Shown in pieces: positions 33,701-45,800 of a DNA stretch of 64,000 nt. The notes under the pieces were generated by a model that did not search any database, was not told the origin of the DNA, and saw only the letters and a list, made by a program, of their open reading frames with translations. This DNA comes from Acridotheres tristis (taxonomy: Eukaryota; Chordata; Aves; Passeriformes; Sturnidae). The stretch spans positions 1,493,335-1,557,334 of the forward strand of contig CM072890.1 in assembly GCA_037013685.1 (NCBI GenBank), in the 5' to 3' direction. Numbering within the stretch: position 1 is the stretch's first letter; the number at the start of each line of letters is the position of its first letter. Made by a program: the position numbers and the translations under genes.

Positions 33701-34693
33701 TCTTTTTAATGGGAGAAAATCAGGCAGAACAGCCAGTTTGTGTTCAGCTGAACTGCAAAGTCCCTTGAGTGATCCAAAATACATAGGAGGGTAAACTTCT
33801 CTCCGTTTTTGCAGGATCTGGTTAAAACTTAACAGACTTAATTCAGAAAATCTGGAGATCATAGATTTTAATGGTCAAATTACTCAATCACAATGAAATA
33901 TCTTTTATTCAAACATCAGGAAATCCACACTTGATTGCAGACTTAGTTAATTCCACTAGAATAGCTGCAGCTGCTGAAAAACCAAAGGCTAAGTGCTGGA
34001 GAAGGAAAAAGAAATCCCCCCAAATCCACCCACCCACCCAAAAAGAAATTCCAGTCTTTTGCCACGTGTTGAGAGATCATGCAGGGAAAAGGGATTTTGG
34101 AAAAACCTTTAGGTACAAGATACCTATTTTGTGGAGTGGTACTGCAGAAACTAGAGAGTTCTTCTGGTTTTGACAACTACAATATGGGTTGAAAGATAAA
34201 AGTGAGGGGAAGTTAATTTATATGATCTTATTTGTATCAGCTTTTCCTGGGAACAGAGTCTGCAGAATCCCCCTAACACTGCTGTGACTTTATGTAACAC
34301 CAGCTACAGGAGGGAAGCACTAGACATCCTAGCAGCTTTAGATTATTTTAAGGAAAAAAAGATCTTATTTCAAGGCAAATTAATAAGTTTGAATATTCAC
34401 ATAATGTTACTGTGCTGCAATAATCCGTGCTAAGAATGGCACCACTTCCCTTCTTCTGTGTATACGAGTGTGAATGTGTAATAGTTCCTAAGAGATTAAT
34501 GGCCCTTTTATTCTATGATAGATGGTTTAATGTTCATTTGCTGTACTTGCAATCCATCAGGTATTTAAGGTGGTCCTCTAAAATTACAAAATTATGGGCA
34601 AGTTAATAAAACTCTTAGAAATCACCAGCTGCTCCCACCCCTCTGTGGGGAAGTGTGAGGTTAGAACTTCTGGGTGCTCTTAGGCACCCACAC
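30779..34693. other. Intergenic DNA just downstream of SOX6
   Basis: No gene, RNA gene or recognised repeat is visible. Composition alternates between AT-rich unique sequence and GC-richer patches (31.78-32.4 kb). Open frames are short, overlap on both strands and match nothing I know. Confidence 0.7.
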
Positions 34694-35142
34694 TGTTGGG
34701 TTGTCTTCTTTAAAAAGCCAAGCAAGTTAATAGTTGTTATAAAGTTATTTATTGTAGAAGCACATCAGTCTCAAAGGCAAAAAAAAAAAAAAAAAAAAAG
34801 CAAAGCAGTGGCATAAAAGCAATGGCAAAAGCAAGGGCAAAATGCAATGGCAAAATGCACATGGTATAAAGCCATGGCATAGAGCACCAGTTCTCCCTGA
34901 TTCACGTTCTTTTATAGAAACTTCCCAACAGGCTAAGACACAAACTCAAACCACTGCTCCTTAACCTATTAGAATTCTGGTTTCTTAGCATGCCAGGCTA
35001 CATATAAACTATGTACATGGCCTGTCTTGTTCTAACTGAAAAATGTAAGCAATATTCTTAACTCTGACTCTATTATGTCTGAAGTTGGGTTCTTGGAGCT
35101 TCCTAGGAAACACTAAAATGTTTTTCAACCTTCACTAGAACA
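34694..35142 (-). mobile_element. LTR-like element (probable solo LTR of an endogenous retrovirus)
   Basis: On the minus strand the sequence is organised like a retroviral LTR. It has a TATA box TATAAAA (complement of 34910-34916), then about 160 bp further a polyadenylation signal AATAAA (complement of 34748-34753), then a U5-like tail ending ACCCAACA (complement begins at 34694). Between TATA and AATAAA is a run of imperfect GCAATGGCAAAA-type repeats and an A20-type tract (about 34780-34800). No coding sequence accompanies it. Ends are estimated from TG/CA dinucleotides, and no target-site duplication was found. It could extend to about 35250. Confidence 0.7.
34799..34885. repeat. Imperfect 10-12 bp tandem repeat inside the LTR-like element
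   Basis: Variants of GCAATGGCAAAA recur six or seven times with substitutions and small length changes, next to a long A run. The array occupies the part expected to be the transcribed R region of the LTR. Confidence 0.75.
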
Positions 35143-37546
35143 TGTACTACTACTGTGGCATCTAAGACCTTTTACTTACTAAATGCACTTAAAACTTATT
35201 CTACTTACTTACTTACTCACTCACTTGCTAACTCATGCTAAAACCTAAACTTCCAGCTCTGCCTTATGTGTGAGTGCCTTAACATCCTTCAATCCATCCA
35301 AAGGCTTTAATCCAACCCCTGCACTCTGATCTCTGGCATGTTGACTCCAACATGGAAGACTGCTCAGCTGGCCATTGTGCCCAGTTGTTAGTCCAGCCCC
35401 TGGCACAGGGCACAGGGCAGGGGCTGCTGGCATCCCTCGTGTGCTGGGACAGGGCTGCCACCCCTCCAGACCCTGGGGACTCCCTGTCCACCACTGTTCC
35501 TTCTGTCCTCTTCACCTTCTCCTCCCACACTGGGCAGCAACAGCAGAGGAGCAAGGGGCAAGTACAGCATCCCAACCCTGCCAGGGCCTCCAGTGCCTCT
35601 CCAATGGATAATTTTGGGTTTATGGTGACCTGGGGGGAAGCATTCACTGCCTCACATCTGCTGAGGGTGCTGGGTGGCTGGAGCTGTGCCCTGGCAGGGG
35701 CTGCAGAGGGATTGTGTCACTGGGAAGGGATGTGAGGAGCACAGAGCAAATGCTGGGACTCCCAGGGTGATGCTGGAAGCAAAAGTGCCTTCAAAATGTT
35801 CTCAGGATGGTGGCAGGAAAACACTGGTTTTCTTCCTCTTGTAACTCAGTAGTGAAAAGATATGAACATTAAGAGAAAATTTGATCATTTAACTTACAGC
35901 TTTAAATTTTTACCCAGTCTCCATTTTTTTTTCCTACTTCAGCCTTTGCTGCTGAGGAATTTGTTTGGGGTGGATCTGTGTACCCTCAGTAGGACCCCCA
36001 TGCCACCAGTGCTGCAGTGTGAACAGAACAGCTGTGGGTCCTGTCCTTTGGCCTCTACCACACAATTGGGTTTTGCTCAGCTGGTGCAAAGGACATGATG
36101 GGCTAAGTGCCCCCAGCTGACAGGAAAAGACAAAGATTTTGAGCATATTCTGGCATTTTCCTCACAGTGTGCTCTAATGTTTAATAGAGGAAATAACAAC
36201 CAGAAGATCTCTGGTGTAACTGAGCAACCTCAGTAGGCAGAGGGTGTTTGGAAAATTCCATGATGAAGAATATAAAGGACTCACTAGGACTGTCATTTTA
36301 TAATTTGGGTGAGTGGAGTTTAAAAAAAATCTATTGTTTGGTCAATACTTTATGGTATAAAGGATAGCGAACGATTTTAAATTACCTGCTAAATTTTTTT
36401 TTTTTAATGCCAGGTTGTTTCTCTGAAGTTCTGAGCATGTCCTGCTCCCACTGGTGTCATGAGGACAGTTCCTTCAGCATTTGCCAGTAAGTGCACAGGA
36501 TTTTTCTAGACACATTCCTAGGGTTCATATTAGATGTTAGGTGCCTCAGACAATGACTCATAAATCTGCCTTCCTTCATTAATCCCTCCCTGAAAATCCT
36601 TGGACTGATCATGCCTAGAGACAGATCTTTTGCATTGTTTTGATTCTTGTACTGCCAGGAGTTTGTGACTGAATGCAAACAGAATAGATCAGACAATATG
36701 TGGCCTTAAGATGCCAGTAAAAAATCACAGGTTGTGGAGAACTTCAGATTGTTTCCGTTGTTTATTCATTTTTAATGGGGTAAAGTAGTGGATTTCCACA
36801 ACAATAAGACCAGGCATGGAAACAATCTGTGTTCCCTTATTCCCCAAACTTCAAAGATGGTGGGGCTCTGAAACGAACATAAAGCATTCTGAAATAATGA
36901 GAAGAAAAATCATGTTCTTTTTCTTTTCTGAAAATGCTATTCCCAAGTGAGGGATAAAAGAAAGCATTAAATAACTCACGTAGACAACCCTCAAATTTCC
37001 TACCTTTTCTTAAATCTTTGTGCAAAACATGCTGCATTTGGAATCTCTGAATAATCACTAAAGCTTCCTAAAGTTTTCTAATTTTCTGTCTAGATATTTG
37101 CTTATCTTCCCTCTCACACATGCTTTTAATGTCTGAACACTTAAAATTCAGGCATGCTTTCCACCTCTCCTCATTTACCTCCAACAGCTCAACCTGCAAT
37201 TTATTGTGAGGATTGCACCTATAAGTAAAACAGGATCAGACCTTAATTTGATCTGCTATTTATCCGTTGTGTTAATTGTAGCCACAGGGTTGTATTAAGA
37301 AAGTCAAAAAGTACCACTTGTAACTACAGAGTGGCTCTCACCTTTTAAATGGAAAAACACTCGTTTTCTAGAAAAAAATAGGGAAAAAGTGGTTATGAGC
37401 TAAATGAAGAAGGCAGAAGGGTTTCTGTTTTTCCATTTTTAATGTAATTAATAGAATATTGGCACCCAAAATGTAGCTATCTGGGTGCAAGGCTGCTCCT
37501 GGCTTTTACTGCTGCTGGTGGGAACAGATGCATAATTTCTCACACT
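35143..37546. other. Intergenic stretch without recognised genes
   Basis: A GC-rich patch (35.27-35.76 kb) adjoins the LTR-like element and has overlapping open frames up to 127 codons on both strands, with no recognisable protein. The remainder is unique AT-rich DNA. A short (ACTT)n-like run (about 35201-35226) is present. Confidence 0.65.
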
Positions 37547-37574
37547 TTTGTTTGTTTGTTTGTTTGTTTGTTTG
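37547..37574. repeat. (TTTG)7 microsatellite
   Basis: Seven perfect TTTG units. Similar TTTG arrays occur at 42785-42829 and 58281-58304. Confidence 0.93.
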
Positions 37575-37985
37575 TTTTTTAAGCTGCAAATGGGGTTCTT
37601 GTTAGGCTAATGGATCTTGGGATTTTTACTTCATATTAATCAGGAATTTCATCTGCTTGTATTTCTGAATGATGGATTCTTCTTATGCCCGGGGTTTTGG
37701 GGTTTATTTTCCCGAGAAAGAAGACAATAATTTACAGTACGGATGACTAAAAGAAGATTGAAAGCTTGCTAAGAGAAATTCTAGTCCTACCAAGCCACCA
37801 CAGTGGTAAATTCCTGGTGCCCAGAAAGGTTTTGACTGAGGAATCTGTGTTATCTTTCATAGTGCCCACTGAAAATAAGGCACCAAGCCTGAGAATGGCA
37901 AATTAAAGGGAAAAATCCCACCTTAAATATCTTTCAGGGCAGACACGAAAATAGAGGCATATAAATTTTATATTTAGAAATTATG

Positions 37986-38023
37986 GGTTTAGAAGTACCT
38001 AATAGGTTTAGAAGTACCTAATT
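37986..38023. repeat. Two-copy 19-bp tandem duplication
   Basis: GGTTTAGAAGTACCTAATA is immediately followed by the same sequence with a single difference at the last base. It is a small recent tandem duplication. Confidence 0.93.
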
Positions 38024-38326
38024 CTCTTAGGTTCCTTTGAAAGTCTCAGCCTTTAAGATGCTTGAAGTTTTTTGGAAAACGAACAATAAACGCTTTCAGT
38101 TCTCAGCTTTGGGGAGCAGTTTTCCCCAGCTGGCAGTGTCTGTGCTTCCTCTCACCAAGAACAAAACTGTCTTGCATGCTGAAGTCCAGGACTCTTTGTG
38201 AGATCTGCAGTAGAGCTCCTGGAGGGGAGCCATTGCCCCAAAATGCTGATCTGAACGAGCTGGATGCTTTGCAAAGGTGTTTGCTGGTGGGCAGCACCTT
38301 TCACCTGATTATTTTACTCCATTTTC

Positions 38327-38482
38327 TTTTATTTTATTTTATTTTATTTTATTTTATTTTATTTTATTTTATTTTATTTTATTTTATTTTATTTTATTTT
38401 ATTTTATTTTATTTTATTTTATTTTATTTTTATTTTATTTTATTTTATTTTATTTTATTTTATTTTATTTTATTTTATTTTA
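38327..38482. repeat. (TTTTA)n pentanucleotide microsatellite, about 31 units
   Basis: About 156 bp of nearly perfect TTTTA repeats with one extra T at 38431. The long open frames over it (Phe-Tyr-Ile-Leu patterns) are artefacts. At this length and purity it should be polymorphic between individuals. Confidence 0.96.
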
Positions 38483-41400
38483 CCTGTATATTTTACTCCT
38501 GTGTTCTGGGTGAGTTTTGGCAATACTCCAGGGTCAAGAGTGACAAAAGTGCAGCCAGGTGTCCTTGTGCCAGTGCCATGGGGTGGCAGATTTCCTGAGT
38601 GTTGCAGGATCCATTAAGGAGAAAAGGGGCTGAGAAGGGATGGGGTGGCAGTCTATGGAAAAGAAGGGTGGTGATATTGGAGGTTGGCTCCATTTGCCTG
38701 CTTTGGTTTGTGTGGTGTGAATACCTTGGATGCTCGATATAATTGTGCCCTCCTTAGCATGTCTGGTGCCAAATCAGTATCTCTCAAAGGTCTCTGATGA
38801 CATTTCAAAGGAATTTTCCTGGAAGTTCTGTTCCTCAAGTATAACATGATCTTTCTTAAGCTGAGAAATAAGTGGAGAAGAGGGTTGCAGTTGCCATCAG
38901 CTCTCATACCAAACTGGGTAAAGATATTCCTAAAGAAAATGCAGTTCCAGCCCTCTGCTGTCAAAGGACAGATGTTAATGGCCATTTTAAATAACACTGA
39001 GTCTCCCTACCCCTTCCTGCTGGCCAAAAAAGGCCCTGACATCAAGGATGTGCTATGGCTGCTGCTTGTTTTTGAACCCAAGTGCTGAGAAGCCTGTCTG
39101 GCACCGCATTACACAACGTGCCACTCCACACTACGGGCCACACAATGTGCATGTTGTACTAAAGGCCCCCGAAAGGGAACGTGTGGCTTTTCCTTTTAAA
39201 AATCACCTCCAGGTGACTGCAGTTCCTGGAGCCAGGCTGCAGTGTCGGCACAGAGCAGGGCAGTGCTGTACAATACCAGGCTGTTTTCTGCACGGCAGTT
39301 CTGGGGTCACCCTTGCTACCCTGCCTGTGCTCGAGCTGATTCCTGATTACAGATCAGAAGGGGATTTTTGGCAAGGCTGTAACAGCAGCAATCTGAAGAA
39401 AGCTCGTATTTTGGAGACTTAGCTTTATTGTGGACTCTAACTGCACTTTACCTGTCTTTTTTGGACCTTGTTCTCTCTCTGCATTTATCTGACAACAATG
39501 AAAACTTTTGTGATGTCCTGTATTCTGACTCAGCCAATGGGATGAGGGAGTCACCATCTGCTGCTGTTCATATTTAGAATTTATGGTCAAATTGCCATAA
39601 AATTACAGGGTGCTAATCAATTGAGTGACAATTAAGAGACATGTGACTACAAAGAGGAGAGATACAAAAATTAATGGTTATTCCTTAACTCTGCCTACTC
39701 TTTCTATTCTGCATTTTATTTAGCTGGATGGTTTAATTTGGAATGATTTTTTTTTTTTTAATGCTTATAGCCCAGAGGTGTGTTTTTGTTTTGTTTTGTT
39801 TGTTTTTGTTTTGTTTTGTTTTTAAATTTATTTTTTTATTATTCCTTAAGGAAGAAAATTGGTTCCTTATGTTCCATACATTAAGTTTCCTTAAGATTTT
39901 TTTCAACATGCATAAAATTATAGATCTCTGGAGAGAATGAAATACCACAATATAATACCACACCCAAACTCTTTATTTCTCCCCTCTGCTGCCAAACCTT
40001 CAAAAAATCACAACATAGCATTAATACATTTATGGGCACTGGTTTTCCATGTTTGATGCAAAGTAAAAATATGTGATGTCAGTTTGTGGGGGATAAATAC
40101 AATTCTGGGGAATAAAGCCTTGAATCTGGTGCCCACAACGAGTCAGAGTGGAGCAGAGATTTGGTGTGTGAGGACTAATTTTAACAGTGCCATCCCGTGT
40201 GAGGCTAAGGAACTACACTAGGTTCTAGATAGTGAACAAGCACCCTCGAGAAAATTGAGAAGATGACGTTAAATTTTATAGTAGAAGCAGATTTTATGAG
40301 AGTAGTAAACGGTACCTAAGATAAACCAAAAGACAGGAAAAGCTATTATTCCCAGCTCATCACTCTGTGCTGTAAACGTGGGGCATCACTCTGGGTTTGA
40401 GCCTTTCAAACCAATGAGGAAGAGCACAGGTTTGTGGGCTCTTGGGTGTTGATTTGGGTGTTGATTTGGGTGTTGATTTGGGTGTTGATTTGGCATCCTG
40501 AAAGCACAGTGCCTTTTGTGAGTGCCAGCTGTGCAGCAGGCTGTGTGAAGAAGGTTCCCCTGGCAAGCTGTGCCCGAGGAAGTGAGGAGGTGGCAGTGGA
40601 GTTTGTCTGCAGCTCCATATCTGAGAGGAGGTGCTTAGCTATTGAAATCATGTTGTGTCTGTGGCTTGGTAAGGCACACACCAGTCCTACCCTGAATAAA
40701 TCATTTACTCTGTTGTTGCACCCTACAACTGTATTATTCAAACTTAAAATTCTTTTCTTTCTAAATTTTCCTCCCTTCAAGTTCTCTGTCCATCCATCCA
40801 TCCCTGCTAACCTCTCATATCCTTCATGAATCCCTTGCTGGCAGTTCTGACCTCCCTAGTGTCACATCTTTCCTCCTGTGTCTGTTTCGGTTTTGTCTTC
40901 TCATTTTTTCCTTCCAGTATTTCCCCTCTCCACCTTCACTTTGCATGGACTATACATCAGGTCAGCTAGCAGGGTGTGTGCATGGAACATTTGAGAAAGC
41001 CAGAATAAGGTAGGGGAGGGTAAGGAAAAGAAATCTATGGGTAGTTGTTTAAAGAGGGACTTGTGTTTCCAGTGAGGGGGAAAAAAATGGCAAGAGTTAA
41101 AAAAAAGGATGGGGGAAATAAAACATTGAGAACACTTCTAGTGAGCTCCTGTTCATTTTGAATCCTGTCTGCAGGGGATCCAGCTACAATAAGTTATAAG
41201 TTACCTGGTTTGATATCTGCAGATTATGACACCATTCTACAGGTAAATCTGTTGTGACTTCACCCTTCTCCCTTCTTTCTCACAAAACAATTTGTAGAAG
41301 AAATGGGTTACCAAATATTTAAGAAGCCACTTAGAAAGTCTTTCTTTTTTTTCCCCAATCTTTTCATCAACTTTCTCCATGCCAGCATGTGCAGTGAGTT

Positions 41401-42784
41401 CCTGTGCCTGAGAGCTTCACCAAACCCACAGCTCGAACCAGGCTGTACATAATGAGTGCCTCTGTTATTTCCCACCAACTGAAGCTCCCAGCAGTGGATG
41501 GAAAATCAGACATCCAGCACTGCACAATAAATCTTATTGTAATTCACTCACTTAGCATCACCACGAACAGGCCCTGAAAAATGTGTCGTGTGTGCTTGAA
41601 ATCATACTTGTGCTCCTGCCATTAAAGAGCAGGGGGGAAAAAAAAAAAAAGCCTTGTAAAAAAGTTTCATTTACTTTTTTGTTATAAAATACTTTTTACT
41701 GGTGCCAGCTGGAAGGAAAATGACCCAGTTAGATCTCAAAATTATGATGTAGCTTTAAGTGCTATGTTTAGATTAACTGCCAAAATGTTAGTATAAAGTG
41801 GTAGGTGTTTGTGCTGCAGATAATAACTAATGTACTGTTGGTCAAGATAGGCCACTGTTCTGTTATTATTGTATGGATCTTATGACTAAACATTGGAGCA
41901 AGCCTAGTGGAACAACAATATTTTACTGTGCCTGGAATACTAGCTTGTCAGAACTTAATTGGGGTGCCAAAAATCTAATGAATCAGATGGGGAAGATGTC
42001 TTTTTTTTTTTTCTTTCTTTCCTGTCTGCTCGTAGTTCTGACTTGTATTCCTTTTTCTAAAATGAATTGTATTTATCTCATGTATTTCCTGGCAAGTGCT
42101 GTCTCAAATACAATCAGATCTCTCTGATTGTCAAATGATTATGGTCTTCTGAAGACAGTGAAAACATCTTTGGTTTGTTTTTTTTTTTTCCCCTTTGCTT
42201 GTGAGACTGGGTTAAATGTGTTGTATATTTTAAAGGACCTGGCATACAAGGAAAAATCAAGGTTAAAAGCACTTCAGAACTCAAGTTGTGCTGATGTGTA
42301 TGACCTTTGGGCCCAGAATTAGCTATTTTTACTCTGTTGATATAAAACATTAACCTCAGTCAAATGCTTCTTGCAAGAAATGAAAACAAAACTGTGATGT
42401 TTAAATACACAATCTAGATGTACCTACACCAGTTGCCATGAAAAAGTCAACATTTGCTAACAGACACCACATGGTGGATTCTGTGGTACTGCAGCTTTTC
42501 CCTTGAAAAGGAAGGGAAGTACCTGTGGGAGAGGAAATATCTGAAAAATCTTGACTCTCCAGGAGCTCCTAACCGAGCTTCTGTTGCCATCAGCCCTTGC
42601 TTCTCACTCTCCCAGCTCCCCTCTCTGCCCTGCTCTGCTGTGTCCAGGCAATTACTATGTTAAATGATGTTCAGTAATTTTGGCTGCTTGTCCCTGCTTG
42701 TGACTCCTGTGTGACTGCTGGGAGGAAAAGTTCGCTAAAATATACCAGATGTTGTCCTGGATTTTTTCATGTGCATTTGGGTGG
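38483..42784. other. Intergenic stretch without recognised genes
   Basis: Unique-looking DNA with short homopolymers, a TTTTG-rich tract (about 39784-39820), and the 12-bp tandem repeat at 40444. No exon with splice context, no transposon and no RNA gene were recognised. Confidence 0.65.
40444..40491. repeat. 12-bp minisatellite, four perfect units
   Basis: GGGTGTTGATTT is repeated four times without a mismatch. Because the unit is a multiple of three it leaves frames open on both strands, which creates spurious 131-codon frames in this region. Confidence 0.95.
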
Positions 42785-42829
42785 TTTTGTTTGTTTGTTT
42801 GTTTGTTTGTAGTTTTGTTTGTTTGTTGT
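42785..42829. repeat. (TTTG)n microsatellite, interrupted
   Basis: TTTG units are interrupted by TAG near 42810-42812, then continue to about 42829. Confidence 0.9.
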
Positions 42830-45800
42830 GTTGGTTTTTAATGAAGGAGAGATTAGGTTGAAGCAAACCAAGAAATGCTTGTAAAGATTCTTGGTCTGGC
42901 TCTGCCTTAGAACTGAGCTGATCTTAGTGCTGTGTTTGGTCTTCATCTCCACAGCTGGGGGGGCTTCTAATACCACTGGTGCCTATTTTCAGAAAGAGGG
43001 TGTTCACAACAACCTCCAGCCCTTGATTAGTCCTGGGCTAATGGGTGGCAATGCCATCTGCACGTTGCTTATGGAAGCAGCAGATTTCCAGGGAATATGG
43101 AAAGAGCAGCTTGCTGAAATTTGCTACATTTTCCAAAGCTTCATCTTGCACACTAGATTAAAAGAAAAGGATATTGCCAAACAACATACTCAAGATAAAT
43201 TTTATATTCAGGATTAAAAGAAAAGGATATTGCCAAACAACATACTCAAGATAGATTTCATATTCAGAATGCACACTAAGCAAGATGAAATTTCAATTTT
43301 TTTTTCTGTTATCTATGTAAAATCTAGTGAAAAAGTTCTGCATCTAAGGTAAACAATAGATTTAAATGATTGATAGGTTAGTATTTATGCTTTATTTCAC
43401 AAGAATTTAATAAGGTACTTTCTGGTTTAGTGTCTGTCATTTCAGGAATGGATAAGGAACAACTGGTGATGTTTCAAGTAGGAGAAATAGTGAGTATCAA
43501 ATAATGCTATTATATTGATCTTTTCACAGCAATGCTTTCCTTACCATTCAGAATGACCAAAGATTTATGAAAATTCCTCTGGCTGCCAAATTAAAAGAAC
43601 AGTGGGGCTCTTCACTGAGTTGTATTACTATGAGCAGGGCATGGTGTAAAATGGGTATGATTGAAAATACAGGTTAAAACTTCACATCTATAGTCACAGC
43701 TCCGAGGACAGCTGTCCTGTGGATTACTTTGCTTTGTTAGAGAACATTTTTAGACTAAGTTTGGAGTCTTCTGAATTGGGAATGCTGTAGACAGTAGTGT
43801 TTTGAGTTCAGTAAGAACGTATATCTAATGAATTTTCCTTCTCTACTCAATTTAATATTAAATACACTTGAAGGTTTATTGCAAGTTCTCCTTGAATTCC
43901 TAGAATGAAAAATGTAACATCTCAGCCTTTATCATACCAGGAAGTGATCAGTGAAATACTTCAGAAGGTGAAAACACCATTTATTTTAATTTTCTACTCC
44001 AATTAGAATGTTCAATAAGAAAATACTTTTAAATAAAATATGGATACTAAAAATACAACATTACTCTTTTTCGAACTAAGATGTCTAAAATAACACTTTG
44101 GAAATATAAAAGTTTTTACTACTTTTTCTGAGAGCTGTGGCTGAAATATTTGCATAGATGTCCAGGAATGAACAAGAGGGACAGTACAGGGACTGCATGG
44201 TCAGAGTGGAATTGTGTGAGGGCATTGAAGCTTTTTCCTATGGAATTTCGTGGCAGAAGTGGGCCTGATGTAGTGACTAATGCACAAACACAGAGCTTCT
44301 AAATACGCCTTTGAACTGCTTCCAGAAACAGAACAGAATGTGAATCCCAGTCTAGAAAAGTGATGGAAAGGATGCAGTGGGAAAATCAACCTTTGGATTT
44401 TTGTGTTGACTGCTGAAGTCCTGATTCCCAATCTGTGAAGCCTTTATCTTCCTTCTTGCTGCTGGTGTCACTTCTCAGAAGCAGGTCTGAATGGATGCTG
44501 GCACATTTCCATCACTGCCCTGGGGTTTTAGGTGTGTGGTTAAGTTTGGTGCAGGTTTTGTGCAGTCTTACCTGAGGGCTGCCTTTTGAATTGAAAGACT
44601 GAGGATTTTGTGTGTTTATATTTTCTGTCTGGGAGCTATAAGAGAAAAACCTCAACAATCAAAGTTCAATGCTTTGTTTTTCTTAGTAATGTGAAACTTC
44701 CAAAAGAATTAGAAATAATAGATCTTGGGTTTGGTTTGTTTATTTGTTTTGGGTTTTTTTCTTGGTTTTGTTTTTGGTTTTTGTTTGTTCATTTGTTTTT
44801 GGTTTTCATTTTGGTTTGGGAGTTTTTTTGGTACAAAGGGTGTATAAGCATGAATCTCTATTTTATTTGCCTGAAAAATGTAGTTTGATACTGTATTTTT
44901 TCCAGGTTTTGCAGAAATTGCCAGGTCAAAACCTTACTTATGAACAGCTCTAGGTTAACTGGGATGGGAATGGCATCCAGTCTGCTGAGAAACAGCTGAG
45001 TATCTGAGAGCTTGAGATACACGTGCACTTTTATTTTTCTTAGTGAACGTGTAGTAACTAAAAGAGAGGGCATGGCTTAAGAATCATATGAGTACAGGTA
45101 CCTCTGCTGCTAAGATTTATGCTCGGGTAAATGCCACGTGTTTTGCAAAACTCCTTTGTCAATGACACACAATGTTTCCATTAACTGCAGCGGGCTTAGA
45201 GTCTGTACCATAAATAACAAGAGTGTGAGCTCATCCCGTGTTCACAGCATAGAGGATAACCACTGTGGGGGGGACAGGGGCAAGATCATTGAGGAAATTC
45301 TGTGTAGAGCCACAGCTACAGCAAGATACGGCTCTGGCTGCATTCCTTCTCGTCTAGGGAGGCAAGATGTAGTTATATCCTAGCAAAACTAAAGGTACTT
45401 CTTAATTATGTCAGCTTGTTTCTGACACCAAAGCAGCCCAAGCCAAAACACTGTGCCTGAACAATCATCATCTTCAGTATAGTTTAAAATCTCAGGTTTG
45501 TTCCTGCCAGAAATGTCTCCAGATCTTATGTGTGCACAGATGAACCCCCTTCCAGCTTTAATGTTTATCTAGATAAGGTGGAAATTGTAATGATGATTTA
45601 CCCCAGCTGCTGACACGCTTGCTATCTTCAAGTATTCCACATAAGTTGCCCGGGATAACGAAATTGTATTTAGGACGGCCAGTGATGTTATCTGAGGTGT
45701 CCTTAAACGCAGAGAATTGGATTTGGGCAGTGCATTGCCATGGGTGAGCAGAGGGCTCTGTGGTCACAGGGAGCAGCACTGCTGGTGAGGATGCTGCTCG

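Noticed and set aside
38062..38598. 178-codon frame rich in Phe, Ile, Leu and Tyr that looks like a membrane protein
   Set aside because: It is the TTTTA microsatellite read in frame.
40406..40829. Two 131-codon frames on opposite strands with TPKS/INTQ or VLIW repeats
   Set aside because: They come from the 12-bp minisatellite, which keeps both strands open. No gene.
42891..43217. 108-codon open frame with a hydrophobic N-terminal stretch resembling a signal peptide
   Set aside because: No known family, no splice or promoter context, and its end lies within a recent tandem duplication. Best read as a chance frame.
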